Shown in pieces: positions 8,089-15,636 of a DNA stretch of 32,257 bases. Below the pieces are notes generated by a model. It was given only the letters and a program-made list of their open reading frames with translations. It was not told the DNA's origin and did not search any database. The translations under genes were made by a program, and so were the position numbers. Origin of the DNA: Bacteroidales bacterium (GTDB taxonomy: Bacteria > Bacteroidota > Bacteroidia > Bacteroidales > F082); assembly GCA_016282015.1 (NCBI GenBank), contig JAEEJS010000059.1:1-32257 (forward strand), in the 5' to 3' direction. The number at the start of each line of letters is the position of its first letter. Position 1 is the stretch's first letter.

Positions 8089-9549
8089 TTACTTCTTCAC
8101 CGGGTCGCAGGTCAAGCCGATACCAAGTTTCTTGAAGATTTTACGATCCACTTCTGAAAGCATCACTGTAGAGTGCATCTGACAGCCGTTGAGTTTCGGA
8201 AGCATATCAAGCGATTTCTTGCAGTTTTCATCCCAGAGGCTGAGCATGGACAGGGCCACCAGCACCTCGTCAGTGTGCAGACGCGGGTTTTTACCGTTGA
8301 GGATATCAACCTTGGTCTTCTGTATGGGTTCTATCATAGCTTGAGGAATGAGCTTCACGTCGTGGCCGATGCCCGCCAAATGTTTGGTGGCGTTGAGAAG
8401 CAACGCAGCGCTCGACCCAAGGAGAGCGCTGGCATGGGCCGTAATGATGGTGCCGTCTTCCAGCTCGATGGCTGCCGAATGTTCCTTTTCCTGCTCCTTG
8501 CGATCCTTGGCCGCTATAGTGGTTTTGCGGTCGGCTGTGGTAATCTTGGCCTGCTTCATCAGCAGTGCTATCTTGTTGACTTCGTTCTCGCTGCCTTTGC
8601 CCGAAGCGAGTTCGCACAAAGCGTTGTAGTAACGTCTGATGATTTCGTCTTTAGAGGCGTTGCAGCACACCTCATCGTCGCTGAGGCAGTAGCCAGCCAT
8701 GTTGACGCCCATATCGGTGGGCGATTTATAAGGATTCTCGCCGTAAATCGACTCGAATATTGCATTCAAAACAGGGAAAATCTCAATGTCGCGGTTGTAG
8801 TTGACAGCGGTCTCGCCGTATGCTTCGAGGTGGAACGGGTCTATCATGTTCACGTCGTTGAGGTCGGCTGTGGCAGCTTCGTATGCAACGTTGACCGGGT
8901 GTTTCAGAGGGAGGTTCCAGATTGGGAATGTCTCGTACTTGGCGTATCCGGCCTTGATGCCGCGCTTGTTCTCATGATAAAGCTGGCTGAGGCACACCGC
9001 CATCTTGCCGCTGCCCGGACCGGGAGCTGTGATAACCACCAGCGGACGCACTGTCTCCACATAATCGTTACGGCCGAAACCGTCTTCCGAGTCGATGAGA
9101 GCCACATTGTTGGGATATCCTTCGATGATGCGATGGTAATATACCTTGATGCCGAGGCGCTCGAGGCGACGACGGTAGGCGTCGGCGCTGGCCTGGCCGT
9201 TGTAGTGGGTAATCACCACCGAACTCACCATGAAACCACGGTTCATAAACTCCTCGCGCAGACGCAGCACGTCGACGTCGTAGGTAATGCCCAAGTCGCC
9301 GCGCACCTTATTCTTTTCAATATCACGGGCACTGATGACGATAACGATTTCAGCGACGTCGGCAAGCTGAAGCAACATCTTCAGCTTGATGTCGGGCTGG
9401 AAGCCCGGCAACACGCGGCTGGCGTGGAAGTCGTCGAACAACTTTCCGCCAAACTCCAAATACAACTTATCGCCGAACTTGGCGATACGTTCTTTAATAT
9501 GTTCTGACTGAATTTTGAGATATTTCTCGCTATCGAACCCGTATTTCAT
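8089..9549 (-). CDS. DUF1846 domain-containing protein
   Basis: The 486-residue cytoplasmic protein is recognised as DUF1846 from its overall pattern: GFDSEKYLKIQSEHI start, KLYLEFGGKLFDDFHASRVLPGF, the APGPGSGKMAVCLSQLYHE loop (about residues 180-195), and KYETFPIWNLPLKHPVN. The GPGSGK loop resembles a nucleotide-binding P-loop. The whole length is one domain family, and its biochemical role is not established to my knowledge. No signal peptide or membrane segment is seen. A 444-codon open frame on the opposite strand (8173-9507) is a codon-bias shadow. Confidence 0.9.
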   Translation of the reverse strand: MKYGFDSEKYLKIQSEHIKERIAKFGDKLYLEFGGKLFDDFHASRVLPGFQPDIKLKMLLQLADVAEIVIVISARDIEKNKVRGDLGITYDVDVLRLREEFMNRGFMVSSVVITHYNGQASADAYRRRLERLGIKVYYHRIIEGYPNNVALIDSEDGFGRNDYVETVRPLVVITAPGPGSGKMAVCLSQLYHENKRGIKAGYAKYETFPIWNLPLKHPVNVAYEAATADLNDVNMIDPFHLEAYGETAVNYNRDIEIFPVLNAIFESIYGENPYKSPTDMGVNMAGYCLSDDEVCCNASKDEIIRRYYNALCELASGKGSENEVNKIALLMKQAKITTADRKTTIAAKDRKEQEKEHSAAIELEDGTIITAHASALLGSSAALLLNATKHLAGIGHDVKLIPQAMIEPIQKTKVDILNGKNPRLHTDEVLVALSMLSLWDENCKKSLDMLPKLNGCQMHSTVMLSEVDRKIFKKLGIGLTCDPVKK

Positions 9550-9577
9550 GATGCTGATTTGTTTTAAATACGGGATG

Positions 9578-9585
9578 CAAAGTTA
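9578..9585 (-). promoter_or_regulatory. -7 promoter box for the DUF1846 gene
   Basis: On the minus strand this reads TAACTTTG (TAnnTTTG), 28 nt before the ATG. The rest of the 98-bp gap to the thioesterase stop is A/T-rich with no evident hairpin. Confidence 0.48.
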
Positions 9586-9647
9586 CAACTTTTTTCTCTT
9601 CCAGAAAAAATTTTTTGTCAAAAAAACTGCTTATCAGTAACTTCTGA

Positions 9648-10046
9648 CTAAAGGTTGAACTTTTCCGCTATCTCGTCACCTCTGCTAAGCGCTCCGTTTA
9701 CTATGCACACGGCCGACACCTGTGCCGACACGCACAATTTCATGTCCGACTTGCGATAAATGTCCTGTTCGAAGACAAATCGCACTCCGTCACGACGTAG
9801 GTTCAGACAAGACAGAAACGCCTCCTGTCCGTGCAAAGGGGTTTTGTATTTCAGAGTGATTTCAGCCACAACCACATCCAAGCCTTCCTCATGCCACTGT
9901 CTGAACGAATATCCCTGTTCCTGCAGCCATTTGTGACGTGTAGCTTCCAGGTAATGCTGGTAATTGGCATTGTTGACTATGCCCTGGAGGTCGCACTCAT
10001 AGTCGCGAGTCTCCATTTCTAATGTATACAAATATTTCTTCATCAT
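9648..10046 (-). CDS. Acyl-CoA thioesterase, hotdog fold (4HBT/YbgC-FadM type)
   Basis: This 132-residue single-hotdog protein has the 4HBT signature RDYECDLQGIVNNANYQHYLE. The Asp at about residue 19 and the GIVNNANY helix start are the catalytic region. The middle strand VVVAEITLKYKTPL and the final strands also fit. It hydrolyses acyl-CoA or a related thioester, probably in the cytoplasm. Chain-length preference is not readable. Two adjacent ATG codons (10046 and 10043) could start it. A -7 box lies 8 nt upstream and is divergent from the DUF4421 gene. Confidence 0.9.
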   Translation of the reverse strand: MMKKYLYTLEMETRDYECDLQGIVNNANYQHYLEATRHKWLQEQGYSFRQWHEEGLDVVVAEITLKYKTPLHGQEAFLSCLNLRRDGVRFVFEQDIYRKSDMKLCVSAQVSAVCIVNGALSRGDEIAEKFNL

Positions 10047-10054
10047 AATTTATG

Positions 10055-10062
10055 CAAATATA
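10055..10062 (-). promoter_or_regulatory. -7 promoter box for the thioesterase gene
   Basis: On the minus strand this reads TATATTTG (TAnnTTTG), 8 nt before the first ATG. It lies back to back with the -33 box of the plus-strand promoter at 10070. Confidence 0.48.
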
Positions 10063-10069
10063 TGATTTT

Positions 10070-10102
10070 TTTGAATAGTCAATAATAATTTTCTTATATT
10101 TG
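10070..10102 (+). promoter_or_regulatory. Two-box promoter for the DUF4421 gene
   Basis: TTTG at 10070-10073 and TATATTTG at 10095-10102 are separated by 21 nt, a full match to the Bacteroidota consensus, 20 nt before the ATG at 10123. Confidence 0.7.
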
Positions 10103-10122
10103 CATCGGTATTTCCTAACTTT

Positions 10123-11184
10123 ATGAAAAAGTTTTTATTGATTGTTATCATACTGTTCACTAGTTTGATGGGAATGTCGCAGGAGGTGAAGCCTGAGGGT
10201 AATTTTTTCAGTCGCCGCTACAATAAAATCACTTACGACACCACCTACATCATGCGTCCCAAGTGCAAATGGACCTTCAAGTTGAGGACTATGACCATTT
10301 GGCAGACATTCTATGCTACAGAGGGTGAGGCTATGGATGCGGAACTTGGACAAACCACTTTTACAACGGATTTATACACCAACTTCAAGCCAAAACTCAA
10401 CGTTCAAGTGGGTTATATGGGCATCGCCCTTGCCGGAGGCATCAGTTTCAACAAGCTGGCAGGCCAAAAAGACAGGGACTTCGACATCAAACTCAACATG
10501 TACGGCAAGACTTTCGGTTTTGAACTCGGACTGAGCGGAATACAGACTCTGCATGGCAATTATATTATAGATGTACCCGGGATGGATATATTCCCCTATC
10601 CTGTTGTAACAGATGATAACGACTCGCTTTATCTGCCTTTGCCAATTGAACTCGAAATCCCAGAGGGCAAAGTAAACCAGATCGTTTTTAACTTCAACTT
10701 CTATTATGCCTTCAACCACAGGAAATTCTCATATCCGGCGGCGTTCACCCAAATGTTCCTGCAGAAACGCAGTGCAGGCAGTTTGCTTGCAGGAGGTGAG
10801 ATGCATTTTAACAACATCTCGATAGGCGATACCATAAATTCTGACGAGCTCTTCCGTCTAACCAACATAACCTTCGGTCTGGGCGTAGGCTACGGATACA
10901 ATTTCGTACTGCCGCACAACTGGCTCATACACATTTCCGCCCTCCCGTACATAGTGCTTTACAGCAAGACCCGTGTACGAAACTATATGGAAGAGGAATA
11001 CAGTGTTAAATCGGATTTTCCTGAAATATTTCTCGTAGGCCGCACCGCCATAATACACGACTTCAATTACAAATGGTTTATCGGCGCAACCGGTCAGGTA
11101 AACTGGTCGAATATAAATACAAGAACCCTGCAAACCGGCAATAGCCAGTTCCAGGTGTTCTTATTTGTAGGAATACGTATCTAA
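10123..11184 (+). CDS. DUF4421 family outer-membrane beta-barrel protein
   Basis: The protein has 353 residues with a signal peptide (about 1-19, ending GMSQ). The mature part begins with YDTTYIMRPKCKWTFKLR and contains the conserved YYAFNHRKFSYPAAFTQ and QKRSAGSLLAGGE segments. I recognise these from DUF4421 proteins of Bacteroidales. Alternating hydrophobic strands throughout, with the last residues VFLFVGIRI ending in a hydrophobic strand, support an outer-membrane barrel. Ligand and role are unknown. It has its own two-box promoter and converges with the cytidylate kinase-like gene. Confidence 0.82.
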   Translation: MKKFLLIVIILFTSLMGMSQEVKPEGNFFSRRYNKITYDTTYIMRPKCKWTFKLRTMTIWQTFYATEGEAMDAELGQTTFTTDLYTNFKPKLNVQVGYMGIALAGGISFNKLAGQKDRDFDIKLNMYGKTFGFELGLSGIQTLHGNYIIDVPGMDIFPYPVVTDDNDSLYLPLPIELEIPEGKVNQIVFNFNFYYAFNHRKFSYPAAFTQMFLQKRSAGSLLAGGEMHFNNISIGDTINSDELFRLTNITFGLGVGYGYNFVLPHNWLIHISALPYIVLYSKTRVRNYMEEEYSVKSDFPEIFLVGRTAIIHDFNYKWFIGATGQVNWSNINTRTLQTGNSQFQVFLFVGIRI

Positions 11185-11191
11185 TTAGAAA

Positions 11192-11830
11192 TCAAAGAGT
11201 TTTAAGAAGCTTCATCTTTGCATTCTGCGCCAGGAATGCCGCCACATGATATGTGGGGATGTCTGTCACATTGATGACGAAATCGTAGTTGCGTGCGTCA
11301 TAACGCGACACTCCAGCGTATGTCTTGGTATATTCCTCACGGTCTTTATCGACCTGTTTGATGCGTCTTTTTGCCGCTGCCTCGCTGATGTCATATTTCT
11401 CAGCCACATGCTTGACACGGGCGTCAAAATCAGCTATAAGCAACACTTTCAAGGCATTTGGGTTGTTTTTGAAGATATGGAAACCGGCACGTCCGACTAT
11501 GATGCACGACTCCTTGGCAGCCAGACTGAGCAATATCTTTTTCTGAATAGCATAGATATCGCGAGGTGTAAGGTCGTTGTAATCCTTAGCGATGCCAGTG
11601 AGTGAGCCGAACTGTGTGTAGAACTTGCTGAATTCAGACCACCAGCTTGTTTTTTTCATTTTAGCATTGCTAACCTCTTCCTCATCAAGGCCGAACTCTT
11701 CCTCAACTCTGGCAAGTAAAGTCTTGTCGTAAACCTTGACGCCCAGCAAAGCACCCAGTTTTTCAGCAATCTCTCTACCGCCTGAGCCATACTCACGGTT
11801 GATGGTGATAATAAATTTGTCTTTCTTCAT
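11192..11830 (-). CDS. Cytidylate kinase-like family protein
   Basis: I take the start at MKKDKFIITINREYGSGGREI (212 residues). A 19-residue upstream extension to 11887 would run through the -7 box. The P-loop-like INREYGSGGREIAEKLG (about 8-24) is the hallmark of the cytidylate_kin2 family. VGRAGFHIF and the later RIKQVDKDREEYTK segment supply the lid-type basic residues. Proteins of this family phosphorylate nucleoside monophosphates or related small molecules, but most bacterial members lack a proven substrate and are distinct from the housekeeping Cmk. It is cytoplasmic. The gene stands 68 nt downstream of the rhamnosidase gene with its own -7 box. Confidence 0.85.
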   Translation of the reverse strand: MKKDKFIITINREYGSGGREIAEKLGALLGVKVYDKTLLARVEEEFGLDEEEVSNAKMKKTSWWSEFSKFYTQFGSLTGIAKDYNDLTPRDIYAIQKKILLSLAAKESCIIVGRAGFHIFKNNPNALKVLLIADFDARVKHVAEKYDISEAAAKRRIKQVDKDREEYTKTYAGVSRYDARNYDFVINVTDIPTYHVAAFLAQNAKMKLLKTL

Positions 11831-11860
11831 ATCTTTTAAATTTAATCTCTTTCTGAGATG

Positions 11861-11868
11861 CAAAGATA
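11861..11868 (-). promoter_or_regulatory. -7 promoter box for the cytidylate kinase-like gene
   Basis: On the minus strand this reads TATCTTTG (TAnnTTTG), 30 nt before the chosen ATG at 11830. An ATTG at 11892-11889 sits 20 nt upstream as an imperfect -33 box. The box supports the shorter start. Confidence 0.5.
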
Positions 11869-11898
11869 TGTTTTTTTCAGAACACAAACAATTTTTTC

Positions 11899-14610
11899 TT
11901 ACAATTTTGATTTGAGATGATATGTTCCACTACCCAGACTTTGGATAGCATAGCCATCATTTGTAGGTAGGCAGACCTCAGCGCTGGTGTTTGCAGGAAT
12001 GACAATATCCCATTCGAAACGATTGCCATTGCGTTTCCAGTTGCTTTCGATACGGCCGGATACCGAATTGTATGAACAATTTACAAAGTCGAGACCGTCA
12101 ATGGGATACGGCTTAAGTCGGATTTTGCCGTAGCCAGGCTCCAAAGCACTAATTCCACCCAGATACTCGTATTCCCAAATGATTAGGTCGCCCAAAAGCA
12201 TAACATGGTTGCCTGAGTTCATTGACGGGTCGGCTGTGTTGCCGTTCCAAAGTTCCCATATTGTGGTGGCACCGTGACGGTACATATAGCCCCAGCTCGG
12301 GTAAGTGTCGTCAGAAGCGATTTTCAGTGCCAGGTCTCCCCTGCCGTAATCGGTCAGTGTACGCATAAGATGCTGAATGCCCGCCACACCTGTCGAAACA
12401 TGTCCGTCAAGCTCATATTCAGTACGTTCGACTATATTGTCAAAGATTTTGTCCTTAAAGTCCTCAGGAACCATGCCGAAAGCCAAAGGCAGAATGTTGG
12501 CAGTCACGGTGTTGTTGGCATAACGGTAAGCGTGTCTGTCCAGATACTGCCAGTTGTAGGCTTGGGTTGAGTTGGCAACTTCGTTTTTGAAATAAGCCTC
12601 ATCGTCGGCATAGCCTAGCAAAGCGGCATAATCAGCCATCTTACCGCACAGATGGCAGTAATAAGGAGTGGATATAGCCGGTGCACGTGTGATGCGGTTG
12701 GGATCGCGAGAGTGTATCATTTCAAGCGACTCGGGCGGCATGCACCAATCACCGTAGGTATCCTTGGTCATTATGCCGTCCACCATATATTTTTCCTTCA
12801 TAAAGGAGAGCCATTTCTTCATGGCATCGTAATGCTGACGCATGGGCTTATCATCTCCGAAACGGGTGTAAAGCATATCGGCTGCGGTCACAAACACGCC
12901 CGGCCATGTCATGTTGTTGGTGTAATTCATCCAATATGGCGGCCACACATCCGGTATGGAGCCCGACTGGGCCTGACTGTCCTCGCCGTCAAAGAGCCAT
13001 TTCGAATACAGCTGTTGGTTGTTGAATATATACGACTCACCGTAACAACCCGTGGTATGGTCGCCTGTCCAGCCCATGCGCTCATCGCGCTGGGGGCAGT
13101 CGGTAGGCATGGAGCGGTAATTGCCACGTATGCCCCATAAAGCGTTGTGATACACTGCGTTGATTATCTCGTCAGAGGTCTCAAAACTGCCTGTCAAAGG
13201 CATTTCATCATACATCACAAGGCCTTGGAAATCGTCGACCGTGGGTGTAGAACGCAAACCTGATATCTCTACATAACGGAATCCGTGATATATGAAGGTG
13301 GGCTCCCAACTGAGTATAAAACGGTCTGTAGCTTCGGCTGTGCGCAAATTTCTCACATCCAATGTGCTATCGGGATATAGATTTTCTGAGAATCTTAAAA
13401 CCACAGTATCTCCATAATTCTGTTCTGTGACGTTCATTACCAAGCGTCCCACCATGTTCTGCCCCATGTCAAGCATCCATTTGTCACCTTTTTTGAATAT
13501 GGCAACAGGTTTCAGCACCTCATTCACCCTGATGTTCGGATTCGGCTGCGCCGTAAGTTTGCCGCCCGGCCCGCCAACGAGTTCGACTTTCATCCATTGA
13601 GATTCGTCGTAGCCAGCCTCGTTCCAGCGACCCAGGCAGAAGTTTCCATCGTAAGTCTCACCGTCGAACTCGTTGGCTGTGCGAATAGGTCCGCGATTGG
13701 TGATTTTCCAGCTTTCATCACTGACAATCAATTGTTTACTGCCATCATTGTATATGACTTCAAGTTGCAGTATCATTCTAGGAGTGCCAAAATGCAGGCA
13801 GTTGTTCAAGCCAGTCCATTGCGGATGAACAGTGTCTATACGCATGGCGGTGTAGCGGCCGCCAGCCAGCACCACACCAATAGCATTGTCACCTTCCTTT
13901 AGCATGGAAGTGACGTCGTAAGTATTGAAATATACACGTTTGCGATAATCCGAGAGAGCCGGCTTCAATAGCTCGTCGGGAGCTATTTCTGTGCCGTTCA
14001 AAAAGGCGCTGTACTGCCCTAGTCCGCTCACGTAAAGTCTTGCCTCTCTGATGTTTTTATCAAGATTAAACTCTTTGCGCAGATACCTCGCCGCCACACG
14101 GGTCTTGCCCACCAGCACGTCGTCATCAAACTCATGGCCTATCCATTTTGCCTGCCAGTCATCCTGATTCAACAGACTGATTTCAAATGACTTAACTTCG
14201 CTTTCTAAACTGACCTTATTATTCTGCCCAACAGAAACCGTGGTGAAGACCTTCCAGAAACCTTTGTCGCGACTGCACAATACCTTGCCTTCGTATGGTA
14301 TGTAAAGCATTTTGCTGGAAGCGGTTACGCCTGAATCCCAAAGGTCGCCTATGCCTTTTTCAGCATTTTCAGCAGTAGTCGAAACAATGATTCTATAGCT
14401 CTGCTGCGCCACGTCTCTCTCATTTGACTCGTATTTCCAACTGAACCTAGGCTCATTTGTAGCCAACGCCATAGAATGCTGCTGTTGCTCTACATTTGGA
14501 TTCAGTATCCTGACATCCGCCACATCGCTGCAAGAAGCGAGGAATAGCGATATCAAAACACCTATTATCTCTATGATTCTATTCATCATGGCGGTAATTT
14601 TGACGTTCAT
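11899..14610 (-). CDS. Alpha-L-rhamnosidase lipoprotein, glycoside hydrolase family 78
   Basis: This inverting enzyme releases terminal alpha-L-rhamnose from plant or bacterial glycans. The 903 residues fit GH78. An N-terminal beta-sandwich (about 30-150) is followed by the rhamnosidase N domain (WQAKWIG, ARYLRKEF), then the (alpha/alpha)6 catalytic barrel with MPTDCPQRDERMGWTGD near residue 500-520, which holds the conserved acidic residues. A C-terminal sandwich ends the protein. The lipobox is LFLASC. The ATG at 14610 lies 2 nt after the CDF stop. ATGs at 14589 and 14586 give a tighter lipoprotein signal (MNRIIEIIGVLISLFLASC) and may be the real start, because the first seven codons echo the TIGR04076 gene start. 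No SusC/SusD pair or other glycosidase is nearby. Confidence 0.93.
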   Translation of the reverse strand: MNVKITAMMNRIIEIIGVLISLFLASCSDVADVRILNPNVEQQQHSMALATNEPRFSWKYESNERDVAQQSYRIIVSTTAENAEKGIGDLWDSGVTASSKMLYIPYEGKVLCSRDKGFWKVFTTVSVGQNNKVSLESEVKSFEISLLNQDDWQAKWIGHEFDDDVLVGKTRVAARYLRKEFNLDKNIREARLYVSGLGQYSAFLNGTEIAPDELLKPALSDYRKRVYFNTYDVTSMLKEGDNAIGVVLAGGRYTAMRIDTVHPQWTGLNNCLHFGTPRMILQLEVIYNDGSKQLIVSDESWKITNRGPIRTANEFDGETYDGNFCLGRWNEAGYDESQWMKVELVGGPGGKLTAQPNPNIRVNEVLKPVAIFKKGDKWMLDMGQNMVGRLVMNVTEQNYGDTVVLRFSENLYPDSTLDVRNLRTAEATDRFILSWEPTFIYHGFRYVEISGLRSTPTVDDFQGLVMYDEMPLTGSFETSDEIINAVYHNALWGIRGNYRSMPTDCPQRDERMGWTGDHTTGCYGESYIFNNQQLYSKWLFDGEDSQAQSGSIPDVWPPYWMNYTNNMTWPGVFVTAADMLYTRFGDDKPMRQHYDAMKKWLSFMKEKYMVDGIMTKDTYGDWCMPPESLEMIHSRDPNRITRAPAISTPYYCHLCGKMADYAALLGYADDEAYFKNEVANSTQAYNWQYLDRHAYRYANNTVTANILPLAFGMVPEDFKDKIFDNIVERTEYELDGHVSTGVAGIQHLMRTLTDYGRGDLALKIASDDTYPSWGYMYRHGATTIWELWNGNTADPSMNSGNHVMLLGDLIIWEYEYLGGISALEPGYGKIRLKPYPIDGLDFVNCSYNSVSGRIESNWKRNGNRFEWDIVIPANTSAEVCLPTNDGYAIQSLGSGTYHLKSKL

Positions 14611-14612
14611 AT

Positions 14613-15500
14613 CTATTCATTAAATGGCTCCACATGCACTCCGACGTGTGTCTCTTTGCCGTATTTGCTTCTTAAAAGATTCTCAATCTCCGTTGCTTTG
14701 TCGTGGGCTTCCTTAAGGGTGATATTGCCGTCCATCTTGATGTGCAGCTCAATGGCGTAGTGGTTTCCGACCCGGCGTGTCTTGAGGTTGTGCGGATTGC
14801 TCACACCCTCAACCTCTGAAACTATCTGCAGTATTTCCTTCTCAACAAAATCAGGCAGTGCCTTGTCGGTAAGGTCGCCTATTCCGTCTTTCAACAGATC
14901 CACAGCCACCTTCACTATGAAAGCTCCGACAATCACTGAGGCTATGGGATCGAGTATCACCCATTTGTCTCCGAGGAATATGGCGCCACCTATGCCTATC
15001 AAGGTACCCATAGACGACAGGGCGTCGCTGCGATGATGCCAGGCGTTAGCCTCCAGAGCCTGCGACTGCAGCTTTCTGGCCTTATACATGGAATAACGGT
15101 AGACCGCCTCTTTCAACAATACCGAGACCACTGCCGCCCACAGCGCCAACATACCAGGTGCCTCGAGCACACCTCCGTCTAAAAAGTCGTCAATTTTGAC
15201 CACTCCGCTGCAAATGATGCCAATGCCAGCCAACAACAGCACCAGGCCCACTGTCGTCATGGCCAAAGTCTCAAACTTGCCGTGACCGTATTCATGGTTT
15301 TTATCCTGCGGCTTACCGCTGATGGACACAAAAACCAAAACGACAATGTCAGTGATGAAATCTGAGAGAGAATGCACTGCATCAGCTATCATGGCGGCAC
15401 TGTGCCCCATTATGCCGGCCATAAACTTGAAAACGACCAGCAGCACATTGACCGCGCCTCCTATCAGCGTTACCCTGTTTATCTCTTTGATCCTATTCAT
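14613..15500 (-). CDS. Cation diffusion facilitator (CDF) transporter, zinc/iron exporter type
   Basis: This inner-membrane metal/proton antiporter, probably for Zn2+ (FieF/CzcD-like), has 295 residues. Transmembrane helix 2 carries ADAVHSLSDF and helix 5 carries HHRSDALSS, the paired His/Asp metal site. The C-terminal cytoplasmic domain (about 210-295) has the usual RRVGNHYAIELHIKMDG and HVGVHVEP strands. I chose the ATG at 15500 (MNRIKEINRV); the longer reading needs a TTG start. The start overlaps the stop of a leftover TIGR04076 3' fragment (ATGAATAG), which implies that a full TIGR04076 gene once sat directly upstream. The stop is 2 nt before the rhamnosidase ATG, so coupling is likely. 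Confidence 0.92.
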   Translation of the reverse strand: MNRIKEINRVTLIGGAVNVLLVVFKFMAGIMGHSAAMIADAVHSLSDFITDIVVLVFVSISGKPQDKNHEYGHGKFETLAMTTVGLVLLLAGIGIICSGVVKIDDFLDGGVLEAPGMLALWAAVVSVLLKEAVYRYSMYKARKLQSQALEANAWHHRSDALSSMGTLIGIGGAIFLGDKWVILDPIASVIVGAFIVKVAVDLLKDGIGDLTDKALPDFVEKEILQIVSEVEGVSNPHNLKTRRVGNHYAIELHIKMDGNITLKEAHDKATEIENLLRSKYGKETHVGVHVEPFNE

Positions 15501-15609
15501 CCCTGACAATGTAAAAACTCACAGGACGGAATCCGTCATTACAGCTTATCATGGCAGAGTTGGGATTTTTCATCCAGCCGTCGTAGAAATTACCGCGTCC
15601 GCTGCCAGT
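15493..15609 (-). pseudogene. 3' fragment of a TIGR04076 gene
   Basis: In the same sense as the intact gene at 17189-17485, this stretch encodes [20 protein letters not shown], then [15 protein letters not shown] and a stop. Residues 65-93 of the intact protein are matched without a single base change (15515-15600 against 17208-17293). One G is then missing, and 9 further bases match. The tail after SF differs (YIVRDE here, LIETV in the intact gene). There is no 5' half and no start codon. The stop overlaps the CDF start codon, the arrangement of a former operon junction. Confidence 0.85.
15515..15609. repeat. Direct repeat copy 1 (TIGR04076 3' end)
   Basis: The 86 bp at 15515-15600 are identical to 17208-17293. 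Nine more matching bases (15601-15609) follow a one-base gap. It is the downstream member, in minus-strand terms, of a direct pair 1,693 bp apart that flanks the lipoprotein gene. Confidence 0.92.
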
Positions 15610-15636
15610 AGGACTTGGCGACTTGAGATAACCTTT

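Noticed and set aside
8173..9507. A 444-codon open frame antisense to the DUF1846 gene
   Set aside because: It lies wholly inside a well-recognised coding gene, has no promoter, no recognisable domain and a composition typical of a mirrored reading frame.
15501..15509. A longer CDF protein starting MSG
   Set aside because: It needs a TTG start. The ATG at 15500 gives the normal family N-terminus and overlaps the old upstream stop.
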